Shown here: piece after piece, positions 22,452 through 33,754 of the stretch
Layout of the letters: the number at the start of each line of letters is the position of its first letter
Position numbering within the stretch: the stretch's first letter is position 1
NCBI GenBank assembly: GCA_030685235.1
Contig: MU839246.1
Location: 1 to 64,000, forward strand
Source: Copromyces sp. CBS 386.78
Taxonomy: Eukaryota; Ascomycota; Sordariomycetes; Sordariales; Sordariaceae
Direction of reading: 5' to 3'
Length of the DNA stretch: 64,000 nucleotides
Translations under genes and position numbers: made by a program
Notes under the pieces: generated by a model
What the model saw: only the letters and a program-made list of their open reading frames with translations
Told to the model about the DNA's origin: nothing
Database searches by the model: none

Positions 22452-24371
22452 TCACAACCCCCCCTTCTCATTATCAGGATTCCCACTCGGCACCGCCACA
22501 AGACTCGTAGCCACAGCCGTAACCACCTCCGTCGCACTCGGGAACGGCGAACCTTCCGTAGTCGTGTAAGTCATGGTCTCTAACAAGCTCACCGTTCTGT
22601 CGCCTTTGCCTGAGTCACCTCCACCCGCACCCGCAATACTTCCGGAACCAGAACCGGCGCCGGCAGCAGGCGCAGAAGCAGAAACACTCGGCGCAGCACC
22701 AATCCCAGTAGACCCAGAAGAAGTCCAAGACCAAGTAAAGCCCGGGAAGGTAGTCGTCCAAGACCACGACGACCCAGCAGCACCTCCAGCGGCACCGGTA
22801 CCAAGAGGAGAATTAGCAGTAACAGGACTAGCAGTTACCGTGACAAAAACAATACTCGGAGCCGGAGCCTGCGGCGCTTGAGCAGCAGTAACCGTCGTTG
22901 TCCCCGGTCCCGATCCTGCTCCTGAACCTCCATTGCTACCACCACCACCACCACCAAGGGTTATAGTAACCGTACTCGCCGCCACTGTCTGCGCCGTCTG
23001 AGCCGGGAGGTTAGCACCATTAGCGTTGGAGTTGGTAACGGTGACGACAAGAGGCGCAGTAGGTTGTTGGGCGACGGCGGACTGGGAGGGCATGATGATG
23101 GGTGCAGTGATGGTGGTGACAATGATAGGAGCAAGGGAGCCGCCGCCGGCGATGGAGTTGACTGCTGAGCCATTCGATCCATTGGAGCCTTGGACAGCGG
23201 AGGATGGAGCGGGGACAATGTCGATTACTACCACTGTTGGAGCTGCTTGGGTTGCGAGGATGGGACCATCAAAGACGGTGGCGGTGTTATCGGGAAAGCC
23301 CGAGATACCGGAGAAAGCGGTGAAGTCCGCTGGTTGGGAGACCCCCAATGCGTCGATGATGACGGTGGTGGTGCTGGCGAAGGATTTGGCACTAAAGCTG
23401 GTGGCGGCGACAGTGGTGGGAGCGGGAGCGGAGACCGGGTCGCCGGCTGCTTGGGTGATGCTCACGACTATGACACCGGGAGCGCCATTGGCGGCGGGGG
23501 GGTCGGCGGTGATGAGGACTGTTTGGGTGGTGGTTGGCGAGGCTGCACCACCGGGGCCGGGAGGGACGACGACTGGGCCGGCGGCGGTTGTTGCAGAGGG
23601 AGGAACAACGACGGCGCTGGCGGAGCTGATGCCTGGGATTGGGGAGGTGATTGAGGGGATTACGACGGCGGCGCTGCTTGAAGAAACTGGGGCCGCTGGT
23701 GTTGCTGAGGGGACGACGGCTGGGATGGAGGGTGCTGCTGAGGTGACTAATGGAGCCGTGATAGTTGCATTGGAAGGTGCCGGCAGGGGAGCAATGCTCG
23801 TGGCGTTTGGGAAGACACCTGGAGCAGAGGAGTTGTCTGCTGTGATAGGACCGCCGGTTCCCGTGACGATGGGGCCAGTGGGAGTTGGTACCGGAGGCGA
23901 TACTGGGGGTTCGGTACCAGGAGGAGCTGGTGGTGCCGATACTGGGGGTACAGATGCTGGAGGAGCTGATACGGGTGGAGCTGATCCCGTAGGTGCGGAT
24001 GCCGGAGGTGCAGAAGCTGGAGGTGCAGAGGCGGGAGGGGCTGATGCCGGAGGAGCGGGAGGAGCCGTCGCCGGAGGGCCCGCCGCTGAATCCGTGTCGG
24101 CGCGGACGTCGGCTGGTGCACGGTTGATGGGATAGGTAAACTTCCGATGTTTGATGTGCTTCTCCTGGTGCTCTTCCTGATCATTGAACAGACTCCATCG
24201 TTTGACGAACCCACGAAGCCCGTTGGAGTAATGATTTCCACTCTGTATTTGCCCCTGAGTGGACAGCTTTGGGATGACCTGCTTGTTGTCCTGAGATTGT
24301 CTATGAGCTGGCGCAGCTATGACAGATGAGCTTGCTACAAGCAAAGCAACAGCCAACGTTGGCAACTGCAT
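22452..24371 (-). CDS. Secreted Pro/Ala/Ser-rich repeat protein
   Basis: A 639-residue single-exon frame. Residues 1-20 form a signal peptide (MQLPTLAVALLVASSSVIAA, cleavage probably before PAHRQ). A KR pair in FVKRWSLF (about 57-58) could be a Kex2-type processing site. From about residue 100 the chain becomes Pro/Ala/Ser-rich with tandem PPASA units (about 104-160), then long Val/Thr/Ser/Ala stretches with short hydrophobic beta-like segments and a Gly-rich patch near 478-490. The end (NPDNEKGGL) is polar, so I see no GPI signal. This suits a cell-wall or extracellular matrix protein; the exact role is unknown. A TATATAT box on the minus strand at 24511-24517 lies 140 bp before the ATG. The repeats make the opposite strand open for 369 codons, a shadow. 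Confidence 0.8.
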   Translation of the reverse strand: MQLPTLAVALLVASSSVIAAPAHRQSQDNKQVIPKLSTQGQIQSGNHYSNGLRGFVKRWSLFNDQEEHQEKHIKHRKFTYPINRAPADVRADTDSAAGPPATAPPAPPASAPPASAPPASAPPASAPTGSAPPVSAPPASVPPVSAPPAPPGTEPPVSPPVPTPTGPIVTGTGGPITADNSSAPGVFPNATSIAPLPAPSNATITAPLVTSAAPSIPAVVPSATPAAPVSSSSAAVVIPSITSPIPGISSASAVVVPPSATTAAGPVVVPPGPGGAASPTTTQTVLITADPPAANGAPGVIVVSITQAAGDPVSAPAPTTVAATSFSAKSFASTTTVIIDALGVSQPADFTAFSGISGFPDNTATVFDGPILATQAAPTVVVIDIVPAPSSAVQGSNGSNGSAVNSIAGGGSLAPIIVTTITAPIIMPSQSAVAQQPTAPLVVTVTNSNANGANLPAQTAQTVAASTVTITLGGGGGGSNGGSGAGSGPGTTTVTAAQAPQAPAPSIVFVTVTASPVTANSPLGTGAAGGAAGSSWSWTTTFPGFTWSWTSSGSTGIGAAPSVSASAPAAGAGSGSGSIAGAGGGDSGKGDRTVSLLETMTYTTTEGSPFPSATEVVTAVATSLVAVPSGNPDNEKGGL

Positions 24372-24510
24372 TGTGTCTGTTTACTTGCTGTCTCCTTGGG
24401 AATTGATGGTTGACAGATGATCCAGGCTTTTGTTTGTGTAAACGAGCGTAGTGTTTTGGTGTGAAGGGCTGATTTGCTTCCTATACCAAGGGGGTATTGA
24501 TCAGAGCAAG

Positions 24511-24517
24511 ATATATA
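24511..24517 (-). promoter_or_regulatory. Probable TATA box of the secreted-protein gene
   Basis: TATATAT on the minus strand, 140 bp before the start codon at 24371. Confidence 0.5.
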
Positions 24518-24520
24518 GAG

Positions 24521-26614
24521 AGACCGAAGTATGGGAAGATCTCTCTTGGCTGCCACTTGAACTTCCTCGATTACCATCAGGGACCATGCTGTCAGTAGGG
24601 CCTTGTTTTCTCCTTCGGCCGTTCCGAAGCGTACAAGCTTCACCCGCATTTAAATACCGGTTCTGGGAAGACATACCTTGGACATGGTGTCATACAGATC
24701 TGCCACCACCGGGAGTCAGCATGGATGATGCTGCTCCTGGTATGGACAATTTGATGGCATCGTGATGAGTGATTTCCGGAGAAGAGCTCAAAGTACTACC
24801 AGTCAACGCGGCTGATTTCCCATGATGGTCGAGTACAGTCATTGCTTTGAACCCTTCAATGTGAGGATGAACAGAAAGACCCGTACATGTACGAGCAAAT
24901 CCCAAAGACTGTTCGTGCCACAACAGCGCGTTGGCAGGTATGACTGTGATCCGAGGGCAATGTCAGGAACCGTGTGTGCCCGTCGAGTCCTGTGCTACTG
25001 TCACATAATTGGCACTCGCCATTATTCCTTGCAATCATCCAGGACTATTCAACTGGTGTCTTCACAGCGGCGCAATTGTGGCATGCGCTGGACAAATGAA
25101 GGCTTGCATAGACTGTCTTAGAATAAACTCCGAAGCCGATTTCAAGATGAGACCAGCGACAAAGTCGACAAACCCCTTTTTTTCTGGAAATTGGCTGGAG
25201 CCACACCTATAGAAGGTGACGTGTTGGAGCGTGAGACCGATACCAAATTTCTGTACGCGCATCACGAGACCGGCTTCCCCGTCCAAGTTTACCTCAATGA
25301 AAGGTCGTTGCACACGGATTGAGCACTTAGAAATCCATGTCCTTGACAAATGTGACGAGAAGAAGGGATGGGTGGCTGTTTCGTGACACTGTGGCCTCGA
25401 TGATTCGTAAGATGGTGAACACTCGCTCATCTTGACAATAACACAAGAACAGAACGCCACCTATCAGATTATCGATGGACAACCCGTGGATCTTTTTGGA
25501 TATTGTTGTGGTTCGAATCTCCTGGACAACATTTCGTATCGCTGGGTATGATGACCCAAAAAGAGGTTCCATCCGTCCATCAGCTTCAAGAGGCTTTCCC
25601 TCATGAAACATGGCCGATGAGTCGAAGAATTGCTTCAGTTGGCCAATCCAACCTTAGACGGAAGTATTGATGGACTTTGGGTGATGCTGGCAGAGGGACG
25701 CGTCACCCATTAGGGCGTGACAAAGTCAGCATCGCCCACAATGGAATATCGCATCATCTGTTCCGCTCAAACAGCAACAGCGACAGTAGCCGATGAATCA
25801 TTCAACGGTGAGTCGTGGCATCAAGTTAGCTGTAGAGATGAGAGAGATTTCAGTGACGCACAGGCTGCCTTTGAAGCTTGATGGTGTCGATTCCAAATGA
25901 GGATGCGGCGACGATTGCGCTTGCCTTGATTTGCCCTATGGTTTTCGTCGCTAGAAAGATGCTGGCTCATCGAGCTTTGGGCAGCCAGGCAAAAAGCATA
26001 TAGCATGCTCAAAATCGCATAAGCTAGGAGCTGTTGTGTGTGGTCGTGCGCCTTGGACTAAAATCGTCCGATATCTGTCGTGTCGTGGTGTTCTCCAAGT
26101 TATAGTGACCAATCTTGACGTTGAGGCGTCAATTGACTCAATTCGTCCGATGGGGGTATAATGGGACCAACGTCAATTCCTGGTCTAATGTTTGTTGTTT
26201 GCTTAGAAAGGGTCAGGATACATCCTTCCCTCTGTGTGTGGTGATGTTGTTGTCGCTGATTGGGATTTGTTCCTTTTCTGAAAAATTGAGCACACCTAAA
26301 ACTGTTAGTTGGTAATTGAAAGTATATATCCCTATAAAAGCTTCTTGTCAGAAAACCGCGCTTTAGAATGGCAGAAATATTGAGCTTCCGCAGCAGAACA
26401 TGGCGCAACGTTTTTGAAGGCATGCAGCCACCTCCTCATCTCACTCCATGTTAGCCTCAGTCTCATATTTACCTAGCCACGCTAGGAAAGACCAGATGAG
26501 AGCCCACCGCCGATCCATCTTACCCCATCCCGTGGTGGTCTAAACTGTAAACACCAAGAGGTTCACTCTTGCCAAACCATCCACTTGCTTGTTTAGTCTT
26601 GATCCAAATAGGTC
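24521..26614. other. Intergenic between divergent genes
   Basis: This stretch separates the minus-strand secreted-protein gene from the plus-strand SET gene, so it must hold both promoters. Only short frames without recognisable domains are present. Confidence 0.5.
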
Positions 26615-26622
26615 TATATAAA
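26615..26622 (+). promoter_or_regulatory. TATA box of the SET-domain gene
   Basis: TATATAAA lies 170 bp before the ATG at 26792, followed by a pyrimidine-rich leader. Confidence 0.6.
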
Positions 26623-26791
26623 CCGCAAGATATCCAGGCTTCCCTTCTCTTACCCTTTTCCTCCTCCTTCAACACCACAAATTACCCGTCACGCTCACTT
26701 AACTCACAATTTTGGTTGACCTGGGTCATATCCATACCAATTTTGGTGATTTTTCGTACAGGACATCACTTACCACACTCTCATTATCGAC

Positions 26792-28099
26792 ATGAAGATG
26801 GCTTCAAAAACCACTGTTAACCTCTCCCAAAGTGCACCTGGGGACTCAGATATCACCACGAGCCCCAGCCAGATCGTGCCTTCGATGGACAGAGCATCTG
26901 GCAGTCCAATGAGCGTAGCGGACCTCAGCTCGATTCGCCCCCTCACGGCCAAAACATCGGGAGACTCAGATGTCACAACGGACATTAGCCTGGCGGTGCC
27001 ATCAATAGACGCATGTGATGTACCCCTGCCGGACGAAGAATGTGATTGGGATTTGCTCGAGGTGACTTCCATTCCCACAAAATTTTGTCACTCGGATACT
27101 GACACATTCCCTCAGATGTCACCTCTGGACGATCATGAGGGAAACACCCCGGGAAGTGATAACCATCATGATACGAGCTTGACATCGGCGTCTTCAACCC
27201 CAAGCCCCCCCGAAACACCCAGGAAGCAAGATGGGTCGCAGACAGACGATGGCGATCTCGATGGCAGCAGCGTAACACCCATGTCTTCGATTGACAGCTC
27301 TCCAAAGACACCAGAGGAAGATCAGTCATTGAGCCACCCCTTCGTTGTCGAAGATTCAGGTCCAGGTTTCTCCCTGGATGACCTGGATCTAAGCTCTCCC
27401 AACTGGATGGACAACATCAACCAATTTTTGGAGACGCTTGGGGATGTTGAGCCAGAGAAAAGTTCCAGCGAAGAGGATGGGAAGTACGATGGACCAGTTA
27501 TCGCCATCCCAGACACCCCAGATTACCATCCATACTCGGAAAACTTTCAAATCTGTCGATCCAAGCACGGAGGCTTCGGAACCTTCGCCACCAGAGACCT
27601 GAAGATAGGAGAGGTGATCCTAATTGAAAAACCTCTCCTAAGGACGGCTCGCGACAGCTTTTACACCGATTTCCTTAATCTCTCCAGAGAAGACCAGGAA
27701 ACGTTTATGCGATTGTACACTCCCCCGGGTGATTACAAGAGTCGCGACGGAAGCGACTACAACCACATCAAGGCGATCGTAGCCGCAAACTCATTTGCCA
27801 TCCCGCCTTACGTCAACAACAATATCATCAGCGTGTACAACGTCGCATCAAGGCTCAACCACGCTTGCCAGCCGGTGGCTAACGTTTTCTATGACTTTGA
27901 TGGCCAGAATCCGAATCCAATCAGAATGACCACCAGCAAGGTTGTTAAGGCTGGCTCGGAGCTGTTCATCAGCTATGGCGGACATCCCATGTCGCTCTAT
28001 GAGCGGTACGGGTTCCGGTGCTGTTGCGGTGGGTGCGAGGGCGTGACGGATCAAGACCTGGCAATCAAGAAGAAGCGCGAGATGAACGGTTGGAACTAG
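26792..28099 (+). CDS. SET-domain protein, probable lysine methyltransferase
   Basis: A single-exon frame of 435 residues. Residues 1-245 are acidic and Ser/Thr/Pro-rich, probably disordered, with an internal duplication: GDSDITT...VPSMD (about 18-34) and GDSDVTT...VPSID (about 56-72). The SET domain runs from about 250 to 400: it opens with SKHGGFGTFATRDLKIGE, has the cofactor/knot motif RLNHACQP (N356, H357, C359) and ELFISYGG with the catalytic tyrosine Y395. A Cys cluster (C410, C411, C412, C415) follows as a post-SET zinc site. Fungal proteins of this layout, with an inserted region between SET-N and SET-C, are often compared with SMYD/Set5-type enzymes. The substrate is unknown. The ATG at 26792 follows the TATA box at 26615 and the leader. 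Confidence 0.85.
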   Translation: MKMASKTTVNLSQSAPGDSDITTSPSQIVPSMDRASGSPMSVADLSSIRPLTAKTSGDSDVTTDISLAVPSIDACDVPLPDEECDWDLLEVTSIPTKFCHSDTDTFPQMSPLDDHEGNTPGSDNHHDTSLTSASSTPSPPETPRKQDGSQTDDGDLDGSSVTPMSSIDSSPKTPEEDQSLSHPFVVEDSGPGFSLDDLDLSSPNWMDNINQFLETLGDVEPEKSSSEEDGKYDGPVIAIPDTPDYHPYSENFQICRSKHGGFGTFATRDLKIGEVILIEKPLLRTARDSFYTDFLNLSREDQETFMRLYTPPGDYKSRDGSDYNHIKAIVAANSFAIPPYVNNNIISVYNVASRLNHACQPVANVFYDFDGQNPNPIRMTTSKVVKAGSELFISYGGHPMSLYERYGFRCCCGGCEGVTDQDLAIKKKREMNGWN

Positions 28100-29258
28100 G
28101 TGGCGAGAGTTTGCGATAGGGAGATGGAGTTGGAGATGCTCTGTGGGCTGGTCTTCTTGGAGGTTCGAACAGCAGGGTGATGATACCCTAACCCTGGACT
28201 TGATGTGCATTTTTCCATGACGATTTGCTGGTGGTCGGCGAAAGCCGTGGTAACACAGCGTCGATTGACAGGAGGCACCACATTTCTTTACTCAGGGGGG
28301 GCGGACATGAGTGATATCTTTGGCTTCGTTACACAATTTTCATCTTTATCTGGGGATCAGTTAGCAATGATACTCTTAAGAAGACAGCAAGTGGTGAGAA
28401 TATCGAGAATTCGGGATGGACTGCGCCGTTGTTCACTTACAGCGCATGAAGAGCTCTATAGAATGAACGCAGTTTTCCAATTATTGAATTCCATGGTGTG
28501 TTGCTATCGTGAATTTGTGCGTACTGTCATCGGCGATATTGTCATTGATTGCTCGTGATGGAGCTCCATTCAGAGTGTTGGGCGCTCAGGTGGTGATTGA
28601 TGCACTGCATGACAGTGAAGATTCTCGAAATTGGCATAATGTGACTTTGTCCTTGTTCATGGTTGAATTTGCAGTCAGATGTCAAACCGAAGGTCCAATG
28701 AAGTCCAACGAAAAGAAAGCAGATGATCCCGTCTCCAGGTGGTGTGGGCCGCCGTCATAGCGCTGCCGCCGCCGTTTTTCTGGGGGCGCACGAGCCCTCT
28801 CAAAACATCAGACCAGGACCACCACCCCACGACCACGGTCCCCTGGATTCAGGAAAATTGGCGCTGATAAGTATCGACCGCTGATCAATGCGATAAGCTC
28901 TCTCTCACCGCACTCGCTACGGCCGCCGAGTCACTCCCTCACCACTCGCGTCTTTCTTTGCGGTTTAGCCTTGTCTCTCCCCCTCCTTCCCCTCTTTAAC
29001 TTGGAGTATTGTACAAAAACTTGACACAAGAGACAACAAGTGTTGACGGTAATGCATCGACACGTCTGTCCCCCCGAGCCAACACACAAATCACGATCAT
29101 CGACCTCCACTTGATCTCGATCAGGCACCGAGCTACCAGAAAATAATACTAGTCCGTTGGGCAGCACAAGTTGTGGAAAAAAACGATCACCAGACCCGAA
29201 AACCAAGCTACCGAAAACCTCGCAACGACCATCAGTCTACTGAAAACCCGTAATTCTA
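28100..29258. other. Intergenic interval
   Basis: 3' region of the SET gene and upstream region of the membrane-protein gene. No supported feature; no clear TATA box before 29259. Confidence 0.5.
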
Positions 29259-31627
29259 ATGGGCATATTCGGCTTCTTCTCCAAATCCGATAAAGACCCT
29301 CTCGAAGCCCACCTAAACGAGTACCACCGCCAACAGCAGCGGCTCAGCCCCACCCCTCATCAACAACGCGAGTCTCGCCGCCGAGGAGGAGGGACAAGCA
29401 GCGGCGGTATCTCAACCCGGAGCAGCCCTACCTCCCGCCCTCCTTCCCGTACCGGCGGGCGCCGCAAGCCCTGCCATGTGCATAGCAGCAGCAATGGCAG
29501 CAACAAGGGCTCGTCCGCTGCGTCGATAGCCGCCGCGCTAGCTGCCCAGCAAACCGGTCCACTGCCGAATTTCTTTTCCTTTGAGCAGGGCTCCGAGCGC
29601 GCACAGGGCCGATACCAGAATGAGTCAACACCGTTGCTTGGGAGATTCCGGGCTATGCCTGGGGGGCCGGGTAGGAGGCGGGAGTCTGACGACCACCAAG
29701 GGTTGTTGTCGGCTGGGTGGAGAGGGAGCGTGCATGTTGGGTACGGCGCCTTGATGGCCGCTGCGGCGGAAGGGGGTGGGGAGTTCGACGACAGTGGCAG
29801 CGAGGATGAAGATGATAGCGAGGGTGATGTGATGTTGGACTCCGGGTTTCTTGGCGCAGGCACGATACAAGGAAGGACCTTGACGAGGAGGGTAATGCTG
29901 AAGAAGTTCAACAGGGCTCGCAGGATGTTATACTACACCTGGGTGCACCCAAAGGCTTCGGTGATCAGGAGGGTGGTAGAGCATTGGTGGAGTCGATGGT
30001 TTGTCCTGGTAATATTACCGGCCTTTTTGGTAAGTTGGAAGAGTGCGAATTGTTCTGCGCGCTTTGGAAAATTGCTGACAACCGCTGTATAGGCTGTTGC
30101 GTGGTGCGCGATACCATTCCCAAAATACCCAATACCAGACTACGACGATGGCCGCGATCCGACAACACCACCACCGACAACTCCGGGCGAACAACCAGGG
30201 CGCAGAACGCCCGGCCACGGAGCGGCGCGGGTGCAGGTCAACTTCTGGTTCTTCCTCTTCGTCTATTACAGCTTCTACAACCTGACGGCCTTAATATGGA
30301 TCACCAAGGTCTTCAACCTGTACAGTCTCAACTGGTGGCCCAAGTCTCTCGGGTTTCCCCTAACAGTCTTTACGATTGGTGTCATTTCACTAGCAGCTCC
30401 TATACCTCTCTACCTCATCCCCGAACTGCGCTGGCTCACTGCTCACAACACAGCATGGATTAGCTGGACCTTCGTCATCATGGCCATGCCCGTCACCATT
30501 GCTTTCTGCATCCTTATGACCAACGAGCGTCACTTAAAGCTACGGCATTCTCTATCCGAAACCCAGCGCATCTTCACATCCTCGTGGTGGGCCGGTGAGT
30601 CCGGAAACAACAGCCGCCGTGAATCGACGCGGCGAGCCGGATTGGCAGGCTCCTTCGATACCGCGGGCGCAGAGCTTGGGTTTGAGGAGGGCCTCAACCG
30701 GCGGCCTTCGGTACCCGTCCGAATCAGGCGCAGATGGCTTCCCGCGAGCTTTGTCCGGTTCGTATGGTTCTGTCTGGCCCTGTTAATCGGCCTGCTTGCC
30801 TATGTCATAGGAGAGGCGTATGCCGAGATTTACCTGCGTACGCTTCCGCATAACAACTTGGAGACTATCGTCTATGTCTATGGATGGGTGTCGACGGTGT
30901 ATCTTCTCGACGGGCTGACGGGCTGGATTTTGGGTGGAAACGAGGGCGAAAGGGTGGGAAGCTATCCGTTAAGCTTCATCTTCAAGCTGTTAGTAGCTGA
31001 CTCCTACCCCCAACTTCGGATAACGCTCGCTAACCTCCCAACTCTTCACACAGCTACTTCATGCTAACCTACCAAACCTACGTCCGCGCCCTATACGCCC
31101 GCCTCCGCTCGCCACAACAGTTCGTGATGCTTCAAGTCCTCTCCTCTACGACCTTGATCATCGTCACACCCATCCTCATGTCGCGCCCTGTCCATTGGTT
31201 TCTGTCCATCACCAACCTCAGCGGCCAATCCTACGGCTCCTACCAAAAGATCTGCATCCGCAACGTCTTCATCCGCTTCGTCGCCGAGAACGCGTCCATG
31301 CTCGCCTTTTTGGGGAGCGTCGTCATCCTGCACTTTGGTCCAAACAAAGACGTATACCCCTATTTCGCTTTCGACGGCGAGCCAGACGACACATCGGACT
31401 TTGACTTTGGTCTGACCTTCTATGCCTCCAGCATAACCTGGGCGTGCGAATTGGCGGCCGGGTTCATTGTTTCCGGCCTGATCAGGCTCATCTATGGCGT
31501 TAATGTTGTGACGGAGGGAAAACTTGATTTTGCCGTGTGGCCCGAGTTGCTTCCGACGAGTGTGGCGGTGGTGTTGCATGTGTTGCAGAATATGCTGTTT
31601 TCCATTGTTCGGTTGCAGTTTCACTAA
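29259..31627 (+). CDS. Multi-spanning membrane protein, three exons, unknown function
   Basis: Exons 29259-30029, 30093-30988 and 31054-31627 join to 746 codons plus stop. Intron 1 (30030-30092, 63 nt) starts GTAAGT and ends ATAG; intron 2 (30989-31053, 65 nt) starts GTTAGT and ends ACAG; the frame is kept in both cases. Residues 1-230 are polar, with Arg/Ser/Gly-rich stretches and an acidic patch (SGSEDEDDSEGD, about 189-200). From about 240 on there are some eight or nine hydrophobic segments, the first split by intron 1 (WFVLVILPAFL|AVAWCAIPF), then VNFWFFLFVYYSFYNL and others up to the C-terminus. It looks like a fungal polytopic membrane protein. I do not recognise the family, and transport or receptor functions would be guesses. 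Confidence 0.8.
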
Positions 31628-33562
31628 GCAGCAGCAGCTGTTTGTTCGATTTGGTGCGGTCGACCGGTTTGATACCCCTGGAATGAATATGCGGGGAACG
31701 TTAAGGACGGGAGCGAACGACGCGTTATTCGTTGAACCGGGACGTGGAAAAAGTTGTCGGGTTGGTTTGGTATCTGTCGCGCAGGTTTGTGTGTGCTGGA
31801 GCACCGGTTCGTGTCAGTGACACGGCGCCGCTTTGGTGATTACGACTGCGAAAGAGTCAACCGGGAAGAAAAAGGTGAAGAAATGTGAAGAGACAACCAA
31901 GCGGATGGGGGAAACTGATGCGGATGTGAAGAACTATCCATCAGCCTCCCCGTTCACGACCCTTCACTTCAGATCCCACACCAGCCATCCTTCACACATT
32001 TCATGCGCACGCCCAGCACAGCACAACATGGCCACCTCAGCTCGCGATCACAAAAAGGAAACAAACAAGGTGTCGTGTGTTGACGGCTAGCGGAAGTGAC
32101 AAGTAGAAGAGAATGGTGGGGTTCGTCGTACGGCGTCCTTTTCAAGGAAAGGAGGGTGGGGATACGCGCGGGATTTATATTAATCGGTGTAGATGGCCTT
32201 TGATTGCGTGCGCGGCGGTAGGGAATCACTGTCACAATATCACCATACCGGTTGCGGTTGCGGAAAGGTGACCCAGGCCTGGGCCCAGACCCGGGGATGC
32301 TATGGGGGAGGGGGGTTATTAAGGTGGTCACACCACATCCGCGACACGGGTGACGGGCGACCAGGAAGCACGACATACATACACACATGCGTCCATCCGA
32401 TGCGCCACACACAACACACACACGAACGAAACGCACGACATTACGGTTACGATGATGATTATTGGACGGAAAGAAAGGAGGAAAGAAGGAAAGACGCGAA
32501 TGAATTCCACGAGGATACGAACACCAACACCAACGCTTCCACGACGAGGGAATCACAGAGCAGAAGATATCCGTCTTCTTTTTGTCCAAATACACAGAGC
32601 CACGGAGGACACATACGCGCAAACTCAACATAAACAACCCTTGGCGACCGTCAGATACAGTGCCATGCCTTTTCTTGGCAAACCAACCTGCTTTCCATTG
32701 CTACATACCCCCTTTTTCAGTTATAGGCGTTAGAGTTAAGAAAAAAGAGAGATACCACTGCAGAGTGAGATAGAGAGTAGAGATGAGCAAAGGGGCCCAG
32801 AAGAGAAGGAAGGGTTGAATACCTCCCTCTCGTACAGAGTAGATCATATAGCATGTTTCTGTACCATCCACATTACTGATACCATCCATCCCACTTACTG
32901 ACTAAACAATGTTTCACTCCGCCATGTGGGTACTGAGATGTAAATGCTTTGGCTCGCCCATGCCTCAAATGCTGAGGCCTTGGGCCGGCCAACGTTTCTC
33001 GTGTAACTTGTCATGCAATTAAGTCTGGGTACTTGTTCCGGAATGTGTGGGGTGGGATTGTCATTCTGCCTGACTCAGCAATACGAGATAGAGGAAGGAA
33101 AGTGACGTGTCAGATTTAAGCCCATTTCTATCATATGCAGCATGACAAACATAATTAAGGCTCCCAGTCCCAAAACGACATTGGTATTTTATTATCTGGT
33201 AAACCATGATGCAAGTGTCTATGCTATGCTTCAACATTCTTTTTTTTTTTTCTCCAACATTGACTTTGGTCAAGGCTGTTGATAAGTCGACCCAGTAGTA
33301 GGTAATGAGTCCTCTCCAAATTGAGTTGCGAGGAAGAGACGGAACCTTGATAGCCAACCCCAACCGTCAGTCATTCTTCCCAGTGCACTTTCCAGTTCCA
33401 TCCAATGTCTCTGGTACTTTTTCCAAGGTAATTATTTCCATTTCCACTTACACTTGAGATCGTCATCCTTTTGCAACGTTCTTTCAGTTATTACATTGCA
33501 TTCCAGGTTGTGTTAAGTAACGTTACGAGATCCTTTACGGTAGGCCCCTCGATATTTACCCT
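31628..33562. other. Intergenic interval
   Basis: Contains CA/CACA-rich runs near 32380-32420 and a T-run near 33239-33251. No supported gene. Open frames on both strands around 31969-32733 are short and compositionally biased. Confidence 0.5.
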
Positions 33563-33564
33563 TT

Positions 33565-33570
33565 TATAAA
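33565..33570 (+). promoter_or_regulatory. TATAAA upstream of the 5S gene
   Basis: TATAAA lies 62-67 bases before the 5S start. Neurospora 5S genes normally have a TATA element much closer (about -29), so its role here is doubtful. Confidence 0.3.
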
Positions 33571-33631
33571 GGGTCCCGACTACTGGTATTCGCATCAACC
33601 GTTTCTGAAGGATCAACCAAAACAATAACCA

Positions 33632-33754
33632 ACATACGACTATAGATGGTAGGCGAAAACTCGGGATCCCGTCTGCTTTCCCCTAGATAAGCTACCAATC
33701 GCCTGGCTAGTAGTCGGATCGGTGACGACCGGTGAATAACTAGATGTTGTATGT
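33632..33754 (+). rRNA. 5S rRNA gene, divergent isotype or pseudogene
   Basis: The ends ACATACGAC and GTTGTATGT form helix I exactly as in Neurospora 5S RNA. Inside, GAAAAC, GGGATCCCGTC, AGATAAGC, CTAGTAGTCGG and GTGACGACCGGTGAAT keep the order and spacing of the fungal 5S core. Helix II differs from the common Neurospora type, but both strands change together (TGGTAG with CTACCA), which suggests a maintained fold. A TTTT run follows the 3' end. Neurospora has many dispersed single 5S genes of several isotypes. Missing a near TATA box leaves a pseudogene possible. The comparison is with the common sequence from memory. Confidence 0.8.

Noticed and set aside
23026..24135. 369-codon open frame on the plus strand
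   Set aside because: It lies wholly opposite the secreted Pro/Ala/Ser-rich gene and is open because GCN/CCN-type repeats have few stops in reverse. It encodes Gly/Ala/Val-rich nonsense.
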